NCBI GenBank assembly: GCA_030835825.1
Contig: JAURRA010000010.1
Span: forward strand, 62,001-126,000
Reading direction: 5' to 3'
Length of the DNA stretch: 64,000 bases
Source of the DNA: Flavobacteriaceae bacterium
GTDB lineage: Bacteria > Bacteroidota > Bacteroidia > Flavobacteriales > Flavobacteriaceae
Shown here: positions 28,253 through 36,647 of the stretch, piece by piece
Layout: each line of letters starts with the position of its first letter
Position numbering within the stretch: the stretch's first letter is position 1
Notes under the pieces: generated by a model
The model's database searches: none
What the model was told of the DNA's origin: nothing
Seen by the model: the letters and a program-made list of their open reading frames with translations, nothing else
Position numbers and translations under genes: made by a program

Positions 28253-28677
28253 CTATCGAGCGGAAGATGCAGAACTTCAATGCCGGCTTTGACTAAAAAA
28301 TCTACTCCTGACGCATCACGGTAGGCGTCTCTATAGACCACTCTAACAATACCACTTTGGTGGATGAGCTTACTGCACTCCTTGCACGGTGATAAGGTGA
28401 TGTAGAGTGTGGCGCCCTTACTCGACTGGGTTGAGGCAGCAACCTTGGAGAGCGCATTGGCCTCGGCATGTAAGACATACCATTTGGTATAGCCCTCCTC
28501 ATCCTCACAAAAGTTTTCAAATCCTGAGGGTGTACCGTTATAACCATCAGAGATAATCATGCGGTCTTTGACCACAATAGCCCCCACTTGTCTGCGTTCA
28601 CAATAGGACAATTTGCCCCATTCATAGGCCATCCGCAGATAGGCCTGGTCATATTTGAGTTGTTTACCGCTTACCAT
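28249..28677 (-). CDS. dCMP deaminase family protein
   Basis: The 142-residue protein is a zinc cytidine-deaminase-fold enzyme, most similar to dCMP deaminase/ComEB. It has the zinc-binding HAE motif in VLHAEANALSKVA and the PCxxC motif in LSPCKECSKLIHQSG, plus the ISDGYNGTPSGFENFCEDEEG stretch of the dCMP deaminase group over residues 40-60. The start is taken at ATG 28677, since the 22 codons before it lie inside the hupE-like gene and do not match relatives. It overlaps the end of that gene by seven bases. Likely role: dCMP to dUMP for thymidylate synthesis. Regulation by dCTP cannot be judged. Confidence 0.88.
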   Translation of the reverse strand: MVSGKQLKYDQAYLRMAYEWGKLSYCERRQVGAIVVKDRMIISDGYNGTPSGFENFCEDEEGYTKWYVLHAEANALSKVAASTQSSKGATLYITLSPCKECSKLIHQSGIVRVVYRDAYRDASGVDFLVKAGIEVLHLPLDS

Positions 28678-29258
28678 GGCGCGCTTTTGACTAAAAAAGG
28701 CAGCACCAATCCGATAATCAGGGCGCTTACGAATATTATCCAATCCCGGCGAGAAAACCTGAGTAACACATGATCAAAAAATCCGATGAGAAGCGTCACT
28801 AAGGCGGTGGTTATTAGCCCCACAAATAATCCCAAATGGTAGGAGAGGGTTTCGACAAACACCGCATTATCAGCGGTAAAATTTGAAGCCAAGGCAGTCG
28901 TGGAGATAAAGCCATGCAATCCCCCTAAAATGAGTGATACCGTGAATAACAGTCCGAAGAATTTACTGCGCTTACTTTGACGTTCCCGAAAAATATTGTG
29001 GAGACTAAGAAAAACAACAAACAGTGGATTTAAAAAGGCCAAGGACAAGTCGCCCAGCCCCAGAACAGAAAAATATACCAAACAAAAACCAACAAGATGA
29101 GCAGCTACATAAACTCCTAGCCATCCGAATAAAATCCTCCAATGATCAATGCTAAAGGGAACTGCCAGTGCTATGACAAACAACAAGTGATCCCATGACG
29201 CAAGATTGAGTACATGGAATAGGCCCAATTGAAAAAAAGAATACACCTGATCAAACAT
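28671..29258 (-). CDS. HupE/UreJ family membrane protein
   Basis: The 195-residue protein has six or seven hydrophobic segments and a shape typical of the HupE/UreJ_2 family: LGLFHVLNLASWDHLLFVIALAVPFS near the N-terminus (residues 12-37) with a His-containing start, and LILGGLHGF in the middle. HupE/UreJ proteins are thought to bring nickel or cobalt across the membrane, but many members, including those of Bacteroidota, are not linked to hydrogenase or urease. No such genes are near. It may be co-transcribed with dsbD (60 bases upstream) and overlaps the deaminase gene. Function is therefore open. Confidence 0.8.
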   Translation of the reverse strand: MFDQVYSFFQLGLFHVLNLASWDHLLFVIALAVPFSIDHWRILFGWLGVYVAAHLVGFCLVYFSVLGLGDLSLAFLNPLFVVFLSLHNIFRERQSKRSKFFGLLFTVSLILGGLHGFISTTALASNFTADNAVFVETLSYHLGLFVGLITTALVTLLIGFFDHVLLRFSRRDWIIFVSALIIGLVLPFLVKSAPW

Positions 29259-29318
29259 AGAACTCGCTTTCTATCCCTATCGAGATGAGGTAAAGATAAG
29301 TGCTTTTTGGGACATATT

Positions 29319-31346
29319 CTAAAGGGCCTTCCAGGTCTTCAGTCCACATCTTAAAAAATCGGCGAACTGCGCAGCGTCTGGCGTGTATCCAATAGGTTGT
29401 GTCAGGACCTTTTTTCCGTCAGCACTGAGCAACACATAATAGGGTTGCGAATTGGTCTGAAAGAAGTGCGTTTGAAAATTGGCCCATTTGTGTCCATAAT
29501 TCTCGAGCAACCTGGCGCCTCCACCAACGCGGTTGGATACCAATTGTTGCTCTTCAGGCAAGGGTTTCTTGTCATCTACATAAAGTGAAATCAAGACATA
29601 GTCGTCGCGTAAAAAATGGTCTATCGTAGAATTCGGCCAAACGTGCTCTTCCATTTTTCTACAATTGACACAGGCATAACCAGTAAAATCGAGCAAAACC
29701 GGTTTGTCTACACTCTGGGCATAGGCCAAACCTTGTTTTAGATCTTTAAAGCAATCCAGATTATTTGGACAATCGTTGGGATAAAAGACACTATAGCCCG
29801 AGGGGGGTGTCAGCCCACTAAGGAGTTTTAGGGGCACATACCCCTGTGTTTCGGGATTTACCCTTAGTCCAGATATCAGATAAACTACAAACGCAAAAAC
29901 CAGAACAATACCTGAGATTCGGACAAAACTGAACTTTGGACGGCCACCGTCATGCGGGAATTTAACTACACCCATGAGGTACAGTGCCATGACAACGAAA
30001 ATCAATATCCATAGCACCAGGAATAATTCAATTTTTAGGACGCCCCAGTGCTGAACCAAATCGGCGTTGGATAGGAACTTCAAGGCTAAAGCCAATTCCA
30101 AAAATCCTAAGATAACCTTGGTTGTATTGAGCCAACCTCCAGATTTTGGCAATGCTTTGAGCATGTTTGGAAACAGGGCAAAAAGGGCAAATGGCAGTCC
30201 CAAGGCCAAACCAAATCCTCCCATTCCGACAGTGAGTTGCCAAGCACCGCCATCAGATGAAAGGGACCCCGCTAGCAAAGATCCCAAAATAGGTCCTGTA
30301 CAGGAAAAGGACACCAGGGCTAAAGTCAAGGCCATGAAGAATATACCTAACACGCCTCCTATACTCTCCCCTCGCGTGGTTTTTGACATCCAACTGTTTG
30401 GCAAAGTCAATTCATAGTAGCCAAAAAAGGAAAAAGCAAAGGCAATAAAAATAACAAAGAAGACAATGTTCAACACCACATTAGTTGATATGTCGTTCAA
30501 AATATCAGGATTCACAGAATCCAAAAGGTGAAAAGGCACGCTGAATATCAAATAAACCAAAACAATAAAAAAGCCGTAAAGTCCAGCTTTAGCCAATCCA
30601 GAAGATCTCTGATCGCTTTTTTTGGTGAAATAGCTCACTGTCAAAGGAATCATTGGGAAAACACAGGGTGTCAATAGAGATAGTAATCCCCCTAAAAAGC
30701 CCAGCACGAAGATTCTCCACATAGACGATTTGTCTTGACTGTCTATAGCGCTACCACCACCGTAGAGCTGCTCACATCCACTTTCTAAGAATTCAATGTC
30801 CACAGGTTGCATGCCATATAAGGCCTGATTGAGAGCGTCATCATTGACAGAAGCGTCTACCGCATCGGTAACCAGCTCGGTTCCTCCTTCCGATAATACA
30901 ATTTCAAACAACCAATCATCTGGGATACACTTGGTGTCGTTGCAAGTCATGAAGGAAACAGTTCCCGTAATGGTTAGGGGTAAACTACTTACCGTAATAC
31001 GCTGAACAAATTTGGCATAATCGTGAAACTTATTGACGATCACGTTATTAAAGAGCGGTTCTGGCTTTGAGATCAAACGGTCGACTTCCTCGGTGGGACC
31101 TCCCACTAAGTCAATTCCGGCATTGTCATCCAATTCAATGATAGTCGGCAAAGGTCCCTCGTCAGTTTCTTCGATTGAATATAAGGCCCAGCCCGGCGCG
31201 ATGCTGGCATTAAAGACGACATCATAGGTTTGCTCGTCTACCTTTTGGGTTTTCACTTGCCACTTGACAGGTTTTAGTATTTGGGCATATGCCGTGCTTC
31301 CTAGTAGAAGAACAATTCCCGAGAATAATAGTGATCTTAAACGCAT
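29319..31346 (-). CDS. dsbD: DsbD-type thiol:disulfide interchange protein
   Basis: DsbD moves electrons from cytoplasmic thioredoxin to periplasmic thiols. The 675-residue protein has a signal peptide (MRLRSLLFSGIVLLLGSTAYAQ), an N-terminal DsbD-alpha-like domain containing a Cys pair (SFMTCNDTKCIPDDW), and a central eight-helix domain. The central domain carries its two redox cysteines in LLTPCVFPMIPLTV and SFSCTGPILGS. A C-terminal thioredoxin-like domain has CVNC in LDFTGYACVNCRKMEEHVW. All expected cysteine pairs are present. A good promoter lies about 30 bases upstream. The gene could serve cytochrome c maturation, disulfide isomerisation or copper-protein assembly. Confidence 0.95.
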   Translation of the reverse strand: MRLRSLLFSGIVLLLGSTAYAQILKPVKWQVKTQKVDEQTYDVVFNASIAPGWALYSIEETDEGPLPTIIELDDNAGIDLVGGPTEEVDRLISKPEPLFNNVIVNKFHDYAKFVQRITVSSLPLTITGTVSFMTCNDTKCIPDDWLFEIVLSEGGTELVTDAVDASVNDDALNQALYGMQPVDIEFLESGCEQLYGGGSAIDSQDKSSMWRIFVLGFLGGLLSLLTPCVFPMIPLTVSYFTKKSDQRSSGLAKAGLYGFFIVLVYLIFSVPFHLLDSVNPDILNDISTNVVLNIVFFVIFIAFAFSFFGYYELTLPNSWMSKTTRGESIGGVLGIFFMALTLALVSFSCTGPILGSLLAGSLSSDGGAWQLTVGMGGFGLALGLPFALFALFPNMLKALPKSGGWLNTTKVILGFLELALALKFLSNADLVQHWGVLKIELFLVLWILIFVVMALYLMGVVKFPHDGGRPKFSFVRISGIVLVFAFVVYLISGLRVNPETQGYVPLKLLSGLTPPSGYSVFYPNDCPNNLDCFKDLKQGLAYAQSVDKPVLLDFTGYACVNCRKMEEHVWPNSTIDHFLRDDYVLISLYVDDKKPLPEEQQLVSNRVGGGARLLENYGHKWANFQTHFFQTNSQPYYVLLSADGKKVLTQPIGYTPDAAQFADFLRCGLKTWKAL

Positions 31347-31375
31347 GATCGGGTAGATTTTTTAAAACTCAAAAA

Positions 31376-31407
31376 CAAAAGTAAGTAAACTTGGGTCCTG
31401 AAACCAA
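31376..31407 (-). promoter_or_regulatory. dsbD promoter (Bacteroidota consensus)
   Basis: On the minus strand TTG (31405-31407) and TACTTTTG (31376-31383) are 21 bases apart, within the accepted range of the Bacteroidota consensus. Transcription would begin near 31372, with a leader of about 26 bases before the dsbD ATG. Confidence 0.6.
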
Positions 31408-31441
31408 TGAAAATGTCAGAGAATAGAATTTTAAAGGTGAT

Positions 31442-32035
31442 TTATGATATTCGACTGATGACCCATTTCATCTCAGCTGCAATTTGATCCGATGTCCGTT
31501 GGTATTGCCTTTGTTCCTCTGGGTCACCATCAAACTGCTTCGGATCCTCATAGGTTACGGCAAAGCGGGCATCACAACCTGGCACAAAGGGACAGTTGGC
31601 TTCGGCATGACCACAGGTCATTACAGCAGCAAAATTGGCCTTTGGATTGACAGCATCATTAAATAATTTCGAAAACAGAGTGAGCTCTAATCCGTCATTT
31701 TGGACTTGGTAATTTGGATTACTATGACCATTGAACTGGCGGATAATAAACCCACAGTTTTTCAAAACATCAATGGTTTGTGGCGCACAAGAGGTAACCT
31801 CTACGCCGCCAGAAAAACACAATACATCCACGCGATAAGTCAGCGCAATCGCTTGCATCCAGACTTGAGCAAGCTGACTGCGTCTGGAATTATGAGTGCA
31901 AATAAAATTGATCTTAGACTTTCGTCCTGCGGAGGTGTTCAATTTGATATAGTCCAGCAATGGCTGCAGTGCACGTTGGCGTTCTTCTGTAATGGCCGTG
32001 GGCAGCTGATCGATAAAGGTTTTAAGTTGGCTCAA
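31442..32035 (-). CDS. Low-molecular-weight phosphatase / arsenate reductase (ArsC)-like protein
   Basis: The protein has the LMW phosphatase P-loop CX5R as Cys46-Arg52 in NFICTHNSRRSQLAQVW, followed by further cysteines (MTCGHAEANCPFVPGCDARF) that could relay electrons as in thioredoxin-linked ArsC. The start is placed at TTG 32035 (197 residues) because flavobacterial relatives begin near this point and a full TAATTTTG promoter element lies between this codon and the upstream ATG at 32128. The longer form would add a hydrophobic segment (LFLTTCFFIIVLLNF) that makes no sense for a cytosolic enzyme. It lies next to a TauE/SafE gene. Arsenate reduction is possible; a phosphatase role is not excluded. 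Confidence 0.8.
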   Translation of the reverse strand: MSQLKTFIDQLPTAITEERQRALQPLLDYIKLNTSAGRKSKINFICTHNSRRSQLAQVWMQAIALTYRVDVLCFSGGVEVTSCAPQTIDVLKNCGFIIRQFNGHSNPNYQVQNDGLELTLFSKLFNDAVNPKANFAAVMTCGHAEANCPFVPGCDARFAVTYEDPKQFDGDPEEQRQYQRTSDQIAAEMKWVISRIS

Positions 32036-32055
32036 TTGGCATGGTTTTACGGCGT

Positions 32056-32087
32056 CAAAATTAAGGAGAACTATTATAAAAAAGCAA
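32056..32087 (-). promoter_or_regulatory. Promoter candidate inside the longer frame of the ArsC-like gene
   Basis: On the minus strand TTG (32085-32087) and TAATTTTG (32056-32063) are 21 bases apart. It would start transcription near 32052, about 17 bases before the TTG start codon at 32035. It supports the shorter ArsC-like protein and independent transcription from the TauE/SafE gene. Confidence 0.5.
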
Positions 32088-32108
32088 GTAGTCAAAAAGA
32101 GTTGGTGA

Positions 32109-32924
32109 CTATTTGGATTGGATGGCAATAATTTCCATGCTCAGAATACAACTTGACATCAATAAAACAAATAGTCCAAATGCCCGCTTCAATTTGGATC
32201 CTTGCACAAAATTACCGAGATAGATACCCATCAATAGTCCTGACATAACCACGACGGTAAAACTGAATAGAAAGGACCAATCGATCGACATGGTCACAGC
32301 ATCACCAAGGAAGAATCCTGTCAGTGCATTGATAGCAATAATCGCCATAGAGGTCCCCGCAGCCGATTTCATATCAATTCCTGACATATAAATCAAAGCA
32401 GGGACAATCATAAACCCACCACCTGCACCTACTAATCCCGTCAATCCGCCAATGGCCAATCCTTGAAAAAAAATCAAGGGATAATTCAGACTCGATAAGC
32501 CATGGGGTGCTTCAGGTTCAGGTGATTTCAACATGTGAAAAGCAGTTGGAATCATGAGCAAAGCGAACAATCCGAAAATCAGCAACCTTCGGGACAAGAC
32601 AAAACCTTCCGATTCAAAAATGACATCGGGCAATGCCGGTATGAGGTAACGCCTCACAAGAGTAACTGCAATGACCGTCGAAATACCAAAGGCCCAAACT
32701 AAATTCAAGCGAACTAGGCGATTTAAATGCTGCCTAAAAGCACCTACCACTGCCGATGATCCCACCACAAACAAGGAGTAGGCCGTAGTGATTTTCTCGT
32801 CAAAACCAAAAAAATAGGCCAAAACTGGGACCGCCAAAATAGATCCCCCAGCACCGATAAGTCCGAAAATCAAACCAATACATAGCGCCGCCGCAAAGCC
32901 CAATAGCTCGGTAATCAAAACCAT
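32109..32924 (-). CDS. TauE/SafE family sulfite/anion exporter
   Basis: This 271-residue protein has the duplicated eight-helix plan of TauE/SafE. Each half carries the glycine-rich signature: GLIFGLIGAGGSILAVPVLAYF near the N-terminus (residues 18-39) and GLTGLVGAGGGFMIVPALIY in the second half. The family exports sulfite, sulfoacetate or related organosulfur anions, often by unknown mechanism. Here the gene sits between a CorA remnant (overlap of ten bases) and the ArsC-like gene (about 70 bases downstream). The neighbourhood offers no sulfur metabolism genes, so the substrate is unknown. A role with the ArsC-like protein in oxyanion handling is possible but speculative. Confidence 0.9.
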   Translation of the reverse strand: MVLITELLGFAAALCIGLIFGLIGAGGSILAVPVLAYFFGFDEKITTAYSLFVVGSSAVVGAFRQHLNRLVRLNLVWAFGISTVIAVTLVRRYLIPALPDVIFESEGFVLSRRLLIFGLFALLMIPTAFHMLKSPEPEAPHGLSSLNYPLIFFQGLAIGGLTGLVGAGGGFMIVPALIYMSGIDMKSAAGTSMAIIAINALTGFFLGDAVTMSIDWSFLFSFTVVVMSGLLMGIYLGNFVQGSKLKRAFGLFVLLMSSCILSMEIIAIQSK

Positions 32925-33250
32925 TTTTTTCTTTTGAAATAAACTACGGCAGAAACTGCAACTGTCAACATCACCAACATAATGACAGGAAATCCATAGG
33001 CTTGCTGAAGCATGGGGATATTGACAAAATTCATACCATATAATCCTGCAACGAAAGTCAAAGGAATGAAGATCACCGAGAAGATCGTTAAGGTTTTCAT
33101 CACCTCATTCAGGCGGTGGTTCTGCAAACTAAAGAGCAGATTTACAGCGCTGTCAATTTCTTGCAATTGGAAATCAATATCGGCAACAGCACTTGTATCC
33201 TTAGAATAATAAATTAAAGAGGTGTTCTTTTTAAAACTCATATACTGCAT
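32915..33250 (-). pseudogene. CorA-type magnesium transporter, C-terminal remnant
   Basis: Only about 111 codons remain. They match the last third of CorA: the end of the long stalk helix (QNHRLNEVMKTLTIFSVIFI), the first membrane helix with the signature YGMNF, and the second helix ending in a basic tail (YFKRKKWF). The cytoplasmic funnel of about 240 residues is missing. In-frame codons upstream run through a terminator hairpin and do not resemble CorA. The break lies 63 bases from tRNA-Pro. It could still be expressed as a small two-helix protein, but a functional CorA pentamer is unlikely. It overlaps the TauE/SafE gene by ten bases. Confidence 0.75.
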
Positions 33251-33286
33251 GCCAATGGCGAAACTAAAAGTAATAAAACCAAAACA

Positions 33287-33312
33287 ATAAAAGCCCTTTA
33301 CGGGCTTTTATT
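33287..33312 (-). terminator. Rho-independent terminator after tRNA-Pro
   Basis: A ten-base stem, ATAAAAGCCC paired with GGGCTTTTAT, closes a five-base loop. It begins right after the CCA end of tRNA-Pro on the minus strand. It would insulate the tRNA from the CorA remnant downstream. Confidence 0.8.
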
Positions 33313-33389
33313 TGGTCGGGGTGACTGGACTCGAACCAGCGACCTCACGCCCCCCAGACGTGTACGCTAACCAACTGCGCCACACCCCG
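33313..33389 (-). tRNA. tRNA-Pro (anticodon GGG)
   Basis: On the minus strand the acceptor stem is CGGGGTG paired with CACCCCG. The D arm contains GCGCAGTTGGTTAGCGT, the anticodon arm is CACGT-CTGGGGG-GCGTG with anticodon GGG, and the T loop is TTCGAGT. The 3' CCA is encoded. A TATTTTTG element at 33407-33414, 18 bases upstream, is a probable -7 box. Confidence 0.95.
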
Positions 33390-33509
33390 ATTTTTTTAGG
33401 AGAGGTCAAAAATAACAAAATTGAAAATGTGATGATTGAAAAGATGTGCTAATTAGTTATAGAAATCAAATATTTCAGTACTTTCGAAAATTAACCAATA
33501 CCTAAGAAT

Positions 33510-36500
33510 ATGAAAATCAGGACTACTTTTATCCTATTAAGCATGATTTTGGCTACCGTAGGATCGGTATTCAGTCAAAATTTTGACGCCTCAAATTATG
33601 ATGCCCTAGAATATCGATTAGTTGGCCCCTTCAGAGGAGGACGAAGCGCTGCAGTAACTGGCGTCCCCAATCAGCCCAACTTATTTTATTTCGGAGCTAC
33701 TGGAGGCGGTGTTTGGAAAACGAATAACGGCGGTAGATCTTGGGAAAATATTTCAGATGGATTTTTTGGAGGTAGTATTGGCGCCATTACGGTAGCCAAA
33801 AGCGATCCTAATGTCATTTATGTCGGTGGTGGAGAGAAAACCATCAGAGGAAACGTTTCCTCTGGTTATGGCATTTGGAAAAGTGAGAATGCTGGTAAGA
33901 CGTGGCAGTCAATGGGATTGCCCCAATCACGTCATGTACCGAGAATCGCTGTCCACCCTACCAATTCTGAGGTGGTCTTTGCAGCGGTTTTAGGAGATGT
34001 TTACAAACCAACCAACGATCGTGGACTCTATAAAAGCACCGACGGTGGTAAAAACTGGCGCAAGGTTTTATTTGCAAACGAACAATCGGGAGTGGTAGAT
34101 ATGATGATGGATCCCACTAACCCTCGTATCATGTACGCTTCCACCTGGCGTGTGCAGCGAACACCCTACAGTTTGAGCTCGGGCGGCGAAGGATCGGCTT
34201 TGTGGAAAAGTACAGATAGCGGAGAAACATGGACGGAGATTTCGACTAATAAAGGCTTTCCCTCCAGCACTCTAGGGATCATTGGAGTGACAGTTTCACC
34301 AGTCAATAACCAACGGGTTTGGGCTATCGTTGAAAACAAAGACCAAGGCGGATTGTACCGCAGTGAAGACGGTGGAGATACTTGGACTCAAGTCAACAGC
34401 GACCGCAGTCTAAGACAAAGAGCATGGTATTACACCAGGCTGTATGCCGACACTCAAGATGTCAATACCGTTTACGTATTGAATGTCAGATATCACAAAA
34501 GTACTGATGGAGGAAAAACTTTTAAAACTAACAATGCTCCTCATGGCGATCATCACGATTTATGGATAGCTCCTGAGGATCCCAATCGCATGATTATGGG
34601 CGACGATGGTGGCGCCCAAGTGACCTATGACGGCGGAGAAACATGGAGTACGTATTACAACCAACCGACTGCACAATTTTATAGAGTTACAACAGATAAC
34701 CATTTTCCATATCGTATTTATGCCGCACAACAGGATAACTCGACGGTACGTATCGCACACCGCACCAACGGTTACAGCATCGGCGAGGATGATTGGGAAA
34801 GTACTGCTGGAGGTGAATCGGCTCATATCGCTATAGATCCCAACGACAACGACATTGTCTATGGTGGCAGTTATGATGGCTTTCTAACCCGAATCAATCA
34901 CAAGAAAGGAACAGCTCGGGCTATCAATGTATGGCCTGACAACCCCATGGGTGCCGGTGCAGAAGCCATGAAATACCGTTTTCAATGGAATTTCCCAATT
35001 GTCTTTTCCAAGCACAATCCCAAAAGACTTTACACTTTTTCTCAAAACGTTCATGTAACCGAAAATGAAGGCCAGTCGTGGGAGGTTATCAGCCCTGATT
35101 TGACCAGAAATGACCCAGAAAAACTAAAATCTTCGGGGGGACCCATTACTCAAGACAATACGTCTGTTGAGTACTATTGTACCATTTTCGCCGCAGACGA
35201 ATCCGCATTGGTAGAGGGACTCTTGTGGGTTGGAAGCGATGACGGATTAGTTCATGTATCTCAAGACGGTGGTAAAAATTGGGAAAACGTGACGCCAAAA
35301 GGCATGCCCGAATGGATGATGATCAACAGTGTTGAACCCAGTCATTTCGATGCTGGAACTTGCTATATTGCCGGCACCAAATACAAGTCGGGAGATTTTG
35401 CTCCTTACTTTTATAAAACCACCGATTACGGGAAATCGTGGAAAAAAATAACTAATGGCATTGGCGCAGAGCATTTTACAAGAGTAGTTCGAGAAGATCC
35501 TAAACAAAAAGGGCTTTTATATGCTGGTACCGAAACTGGCATGTACATTTCATTTGACGATGGCAAGTCTTGGAGGTCGTTCCAAATGAATTTACCCATT
35601 GTCCCGATAACCGATTTGGCGGTGAAAGACAATAACCTGGTGGTTGCTACCCAAGGTCGTTCCCTTTGGATTGTAGATGATTTAACAGTTTTGCATCAAT
35701 TGTATGACCTCAGCGATAATGGTACCAATCACCTGTTCCAACCTAAGCCAACCTACCGCATGCGTGGCGGTGGCCGAAGCGGTAGTTTGACCAGCGGCAC
35801 AAACCATCCAAACGGTGTTATAACGTATTTCAATTTGTCAGATTTATCGAAAGACGATACAGTTTCCCTGACTTATAAGACCCAATCGGGTGATACCATC
35901 CAGTCTTTCAGTACTGCTGATAAGAAAAAGAAATTGCAAGCCAAAAAAGGCGCTAACCAATTTGTATGGGATATGACCTATGACGGTGCAGAAACGCTGC
36001 CCGGGATGATTCTGTGGTGGTCAAGCTTAGAAGGGCCTCAGGCCATACCTGGCACCTATCAAGTGGCCTTGAATGTGAACGGAACGGATCAAGTACAAAC
36101 TTTTGAAATTGTTGCTGACCCGCGGAGTGAAAGTACACCCGAAGGTATGAAGGCGCAATTTGACTTTATCACTGATGTCAACAAAACCGTGGATGCGGCC
36201 CATCAGTCTATCAAAAAAATCAGAAGTTTTACCAGCCAACTGGAAGCTTTTCAAAATCAGTATAAGGACAATAGCGAAGTGAAATATTTGGTTGACAAAG
36301 CCAAAACCTTGACCGATGAACTGTCCAAAATTGAGAAAGCACTTTACCAAACTCAAAACCGAAGCAATCAGGATCCGTTAAACTTCCCGATCAAATTGAC
36401 CAACAAACTCGGTCACTTGAACAGCCTGGTAGGCATGGGAGATTTCCCCCCAACAGCCCAAGACATTCAAGTAAAGAATGAGCTGTCGGAACAAATAAAA

Positions 36501-36602
36501 ACGCAACTTGAGGCTTTCGATAAATTGTTGAGCGAAGACATCAAAGCGTTTAATCAAGCTTTTAATTCAACTGGATTAAATTATTTGTTTTCAGAAAAAT
36601 AA
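33510..36602 (+). CDS. Exported BNR/sortilin-like beta-propeller protein (first of two)
   Basis: The 1030-residue protein has a signal peptide (MKIRTTFILLSMILATVGSVFSQ). It then has a series of Asp-box/BNR motifs of the form S.DGG.TW: ENAGKTW, TDGGKNW, TDSGETW, EDGGDTW, TDGGKTF, QDGGKNW, TDYGKSW, FDDGKSW. These build beta-propellers like VPS10/sortilin or sialidase-type folds. The remaining C-terminal third is a separate domain containing FVWDMTYDGAETLPGM and ends in a helical region. Annotations such as glycosyl hydrolase are common for this family, but no catalytic residues can be identified. A paralogue is at 38294-41323. A hairpin terminator follows. Substrate and role are unknown. Confidence 0.85.
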   Translation: MKIRTTFILLSMILATVGSVFSQNFDASNYDALEYRLVGPFRGGRSAAVTGVPNQPNLFYFGATGGGVWKTNNGGRSWENISDGFFGGSIGAITVAKSDPNVIYVGGGEKTIRGNVSSGYGIWKSENAGKTWQSMGLPQSRHVPRIAVHPTNSEVVFAAVLGDVYKPTNDRGLYKSTDGGKNWRKVLFANEQSGVVDMMMDPTNPRIMYASTWRVQRTPYSLSSGGEGSALWKSTDSGETWTEISTNKGFPSSTLGIIGVTVSPVNNQRVWAIVENKDQGGLYRSEDGGDTWTQVNSDRSLRQRAWYYTRLYADTQDVNTVYVLNVRYHKSTDGGKTFKTNNAPHGDHHDLWIAPEDPNRMIMGDDGGAQVTYDGGETWSTYYNQPTAQFYRVTTDNHFPYRIYAAQQDNSTVRIAHRTNGYSIGEDDWESTAGGESAHIAIDPNDNDIVYGGSYDGFLTRINHKKGTARAINVWPDNPMGAGAEAMKYRFQWNFPIVFSKHNPKRLYTFSQNVHVTENEGQSWEVISPDLTRNDPEKLKSSGGPITQDNTSVEYYCTIFAADESALVEGLLWVGSDDGLVHVSQDGGKNWENVTPKGMPEWMMINSVEPSHFDAGTCYIAGTKYKSGDFAPYFYKTTDYGKSWKKITNGIGAEHFTRVVREDPKQKGLLYAGTETGMYISFDDGKSWRSFQMNLPIVPITDLAVKDNNLVVATQGRSLWIVDDLTVLHQLYDLSDNGTNHLFQPKPTYRMRGGGRSGSLTSGTNHPNGVITYFNLSDLSKDDTVSLTYKTQSGDTIQSFSTADKKKKLQAKKGANQFVWDMTYDGAETLPGMILWWSSLEGPQAIPGTYQVALNVNGTDQVQTFEIVADPRSESTPEGMKAQFDFITDVNKTVDAAHQSIKKIRSFTSQLEAFQNQYKDNSEVKYLVDKAKTLTDELSKIEKALYQTQNRSNQDPLNFPIKLTNKLGHLNSLVGMGDFPPTAQDIQVKNELSEQIKTQLEAFDKLLSEDIKAFNQAFNSTGLNYLFSEK

Positions 36603-36618
36603 AACAACAGATTATTAA

Positions 36619-36647
36619 AAAAAAAGGGGCTGTAGCCCCTTTTTTTA
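36619..36647. terminator. Bidirectional terminator
   Basis: AAAAGGGGCT and AGCCCCTTTT form a stem around GT, with A-rich sequence on the left and T7 on the right. It can terminate the BNR gene on the plus strand and, from the other side, the PepSY gene whose stop codon lies at its edge. Confidence 0.85.

Noticed and set aside
32036-32128. Hydrophobic N-terminal extension of the ArsC-like protein as a signal peptide
   Set aside because: A cytosolic P-loop enzyme would not be exported, a promoter element lies within the segment, and relatives start near TTG 32035.
33287-33312. Hairpin after tRNA-Pro as part of a corA promoter or regulator
   Set aside because: The perfect stem with terminal T's on both strands and its position right after the tRNA CCA end fit a terminator.
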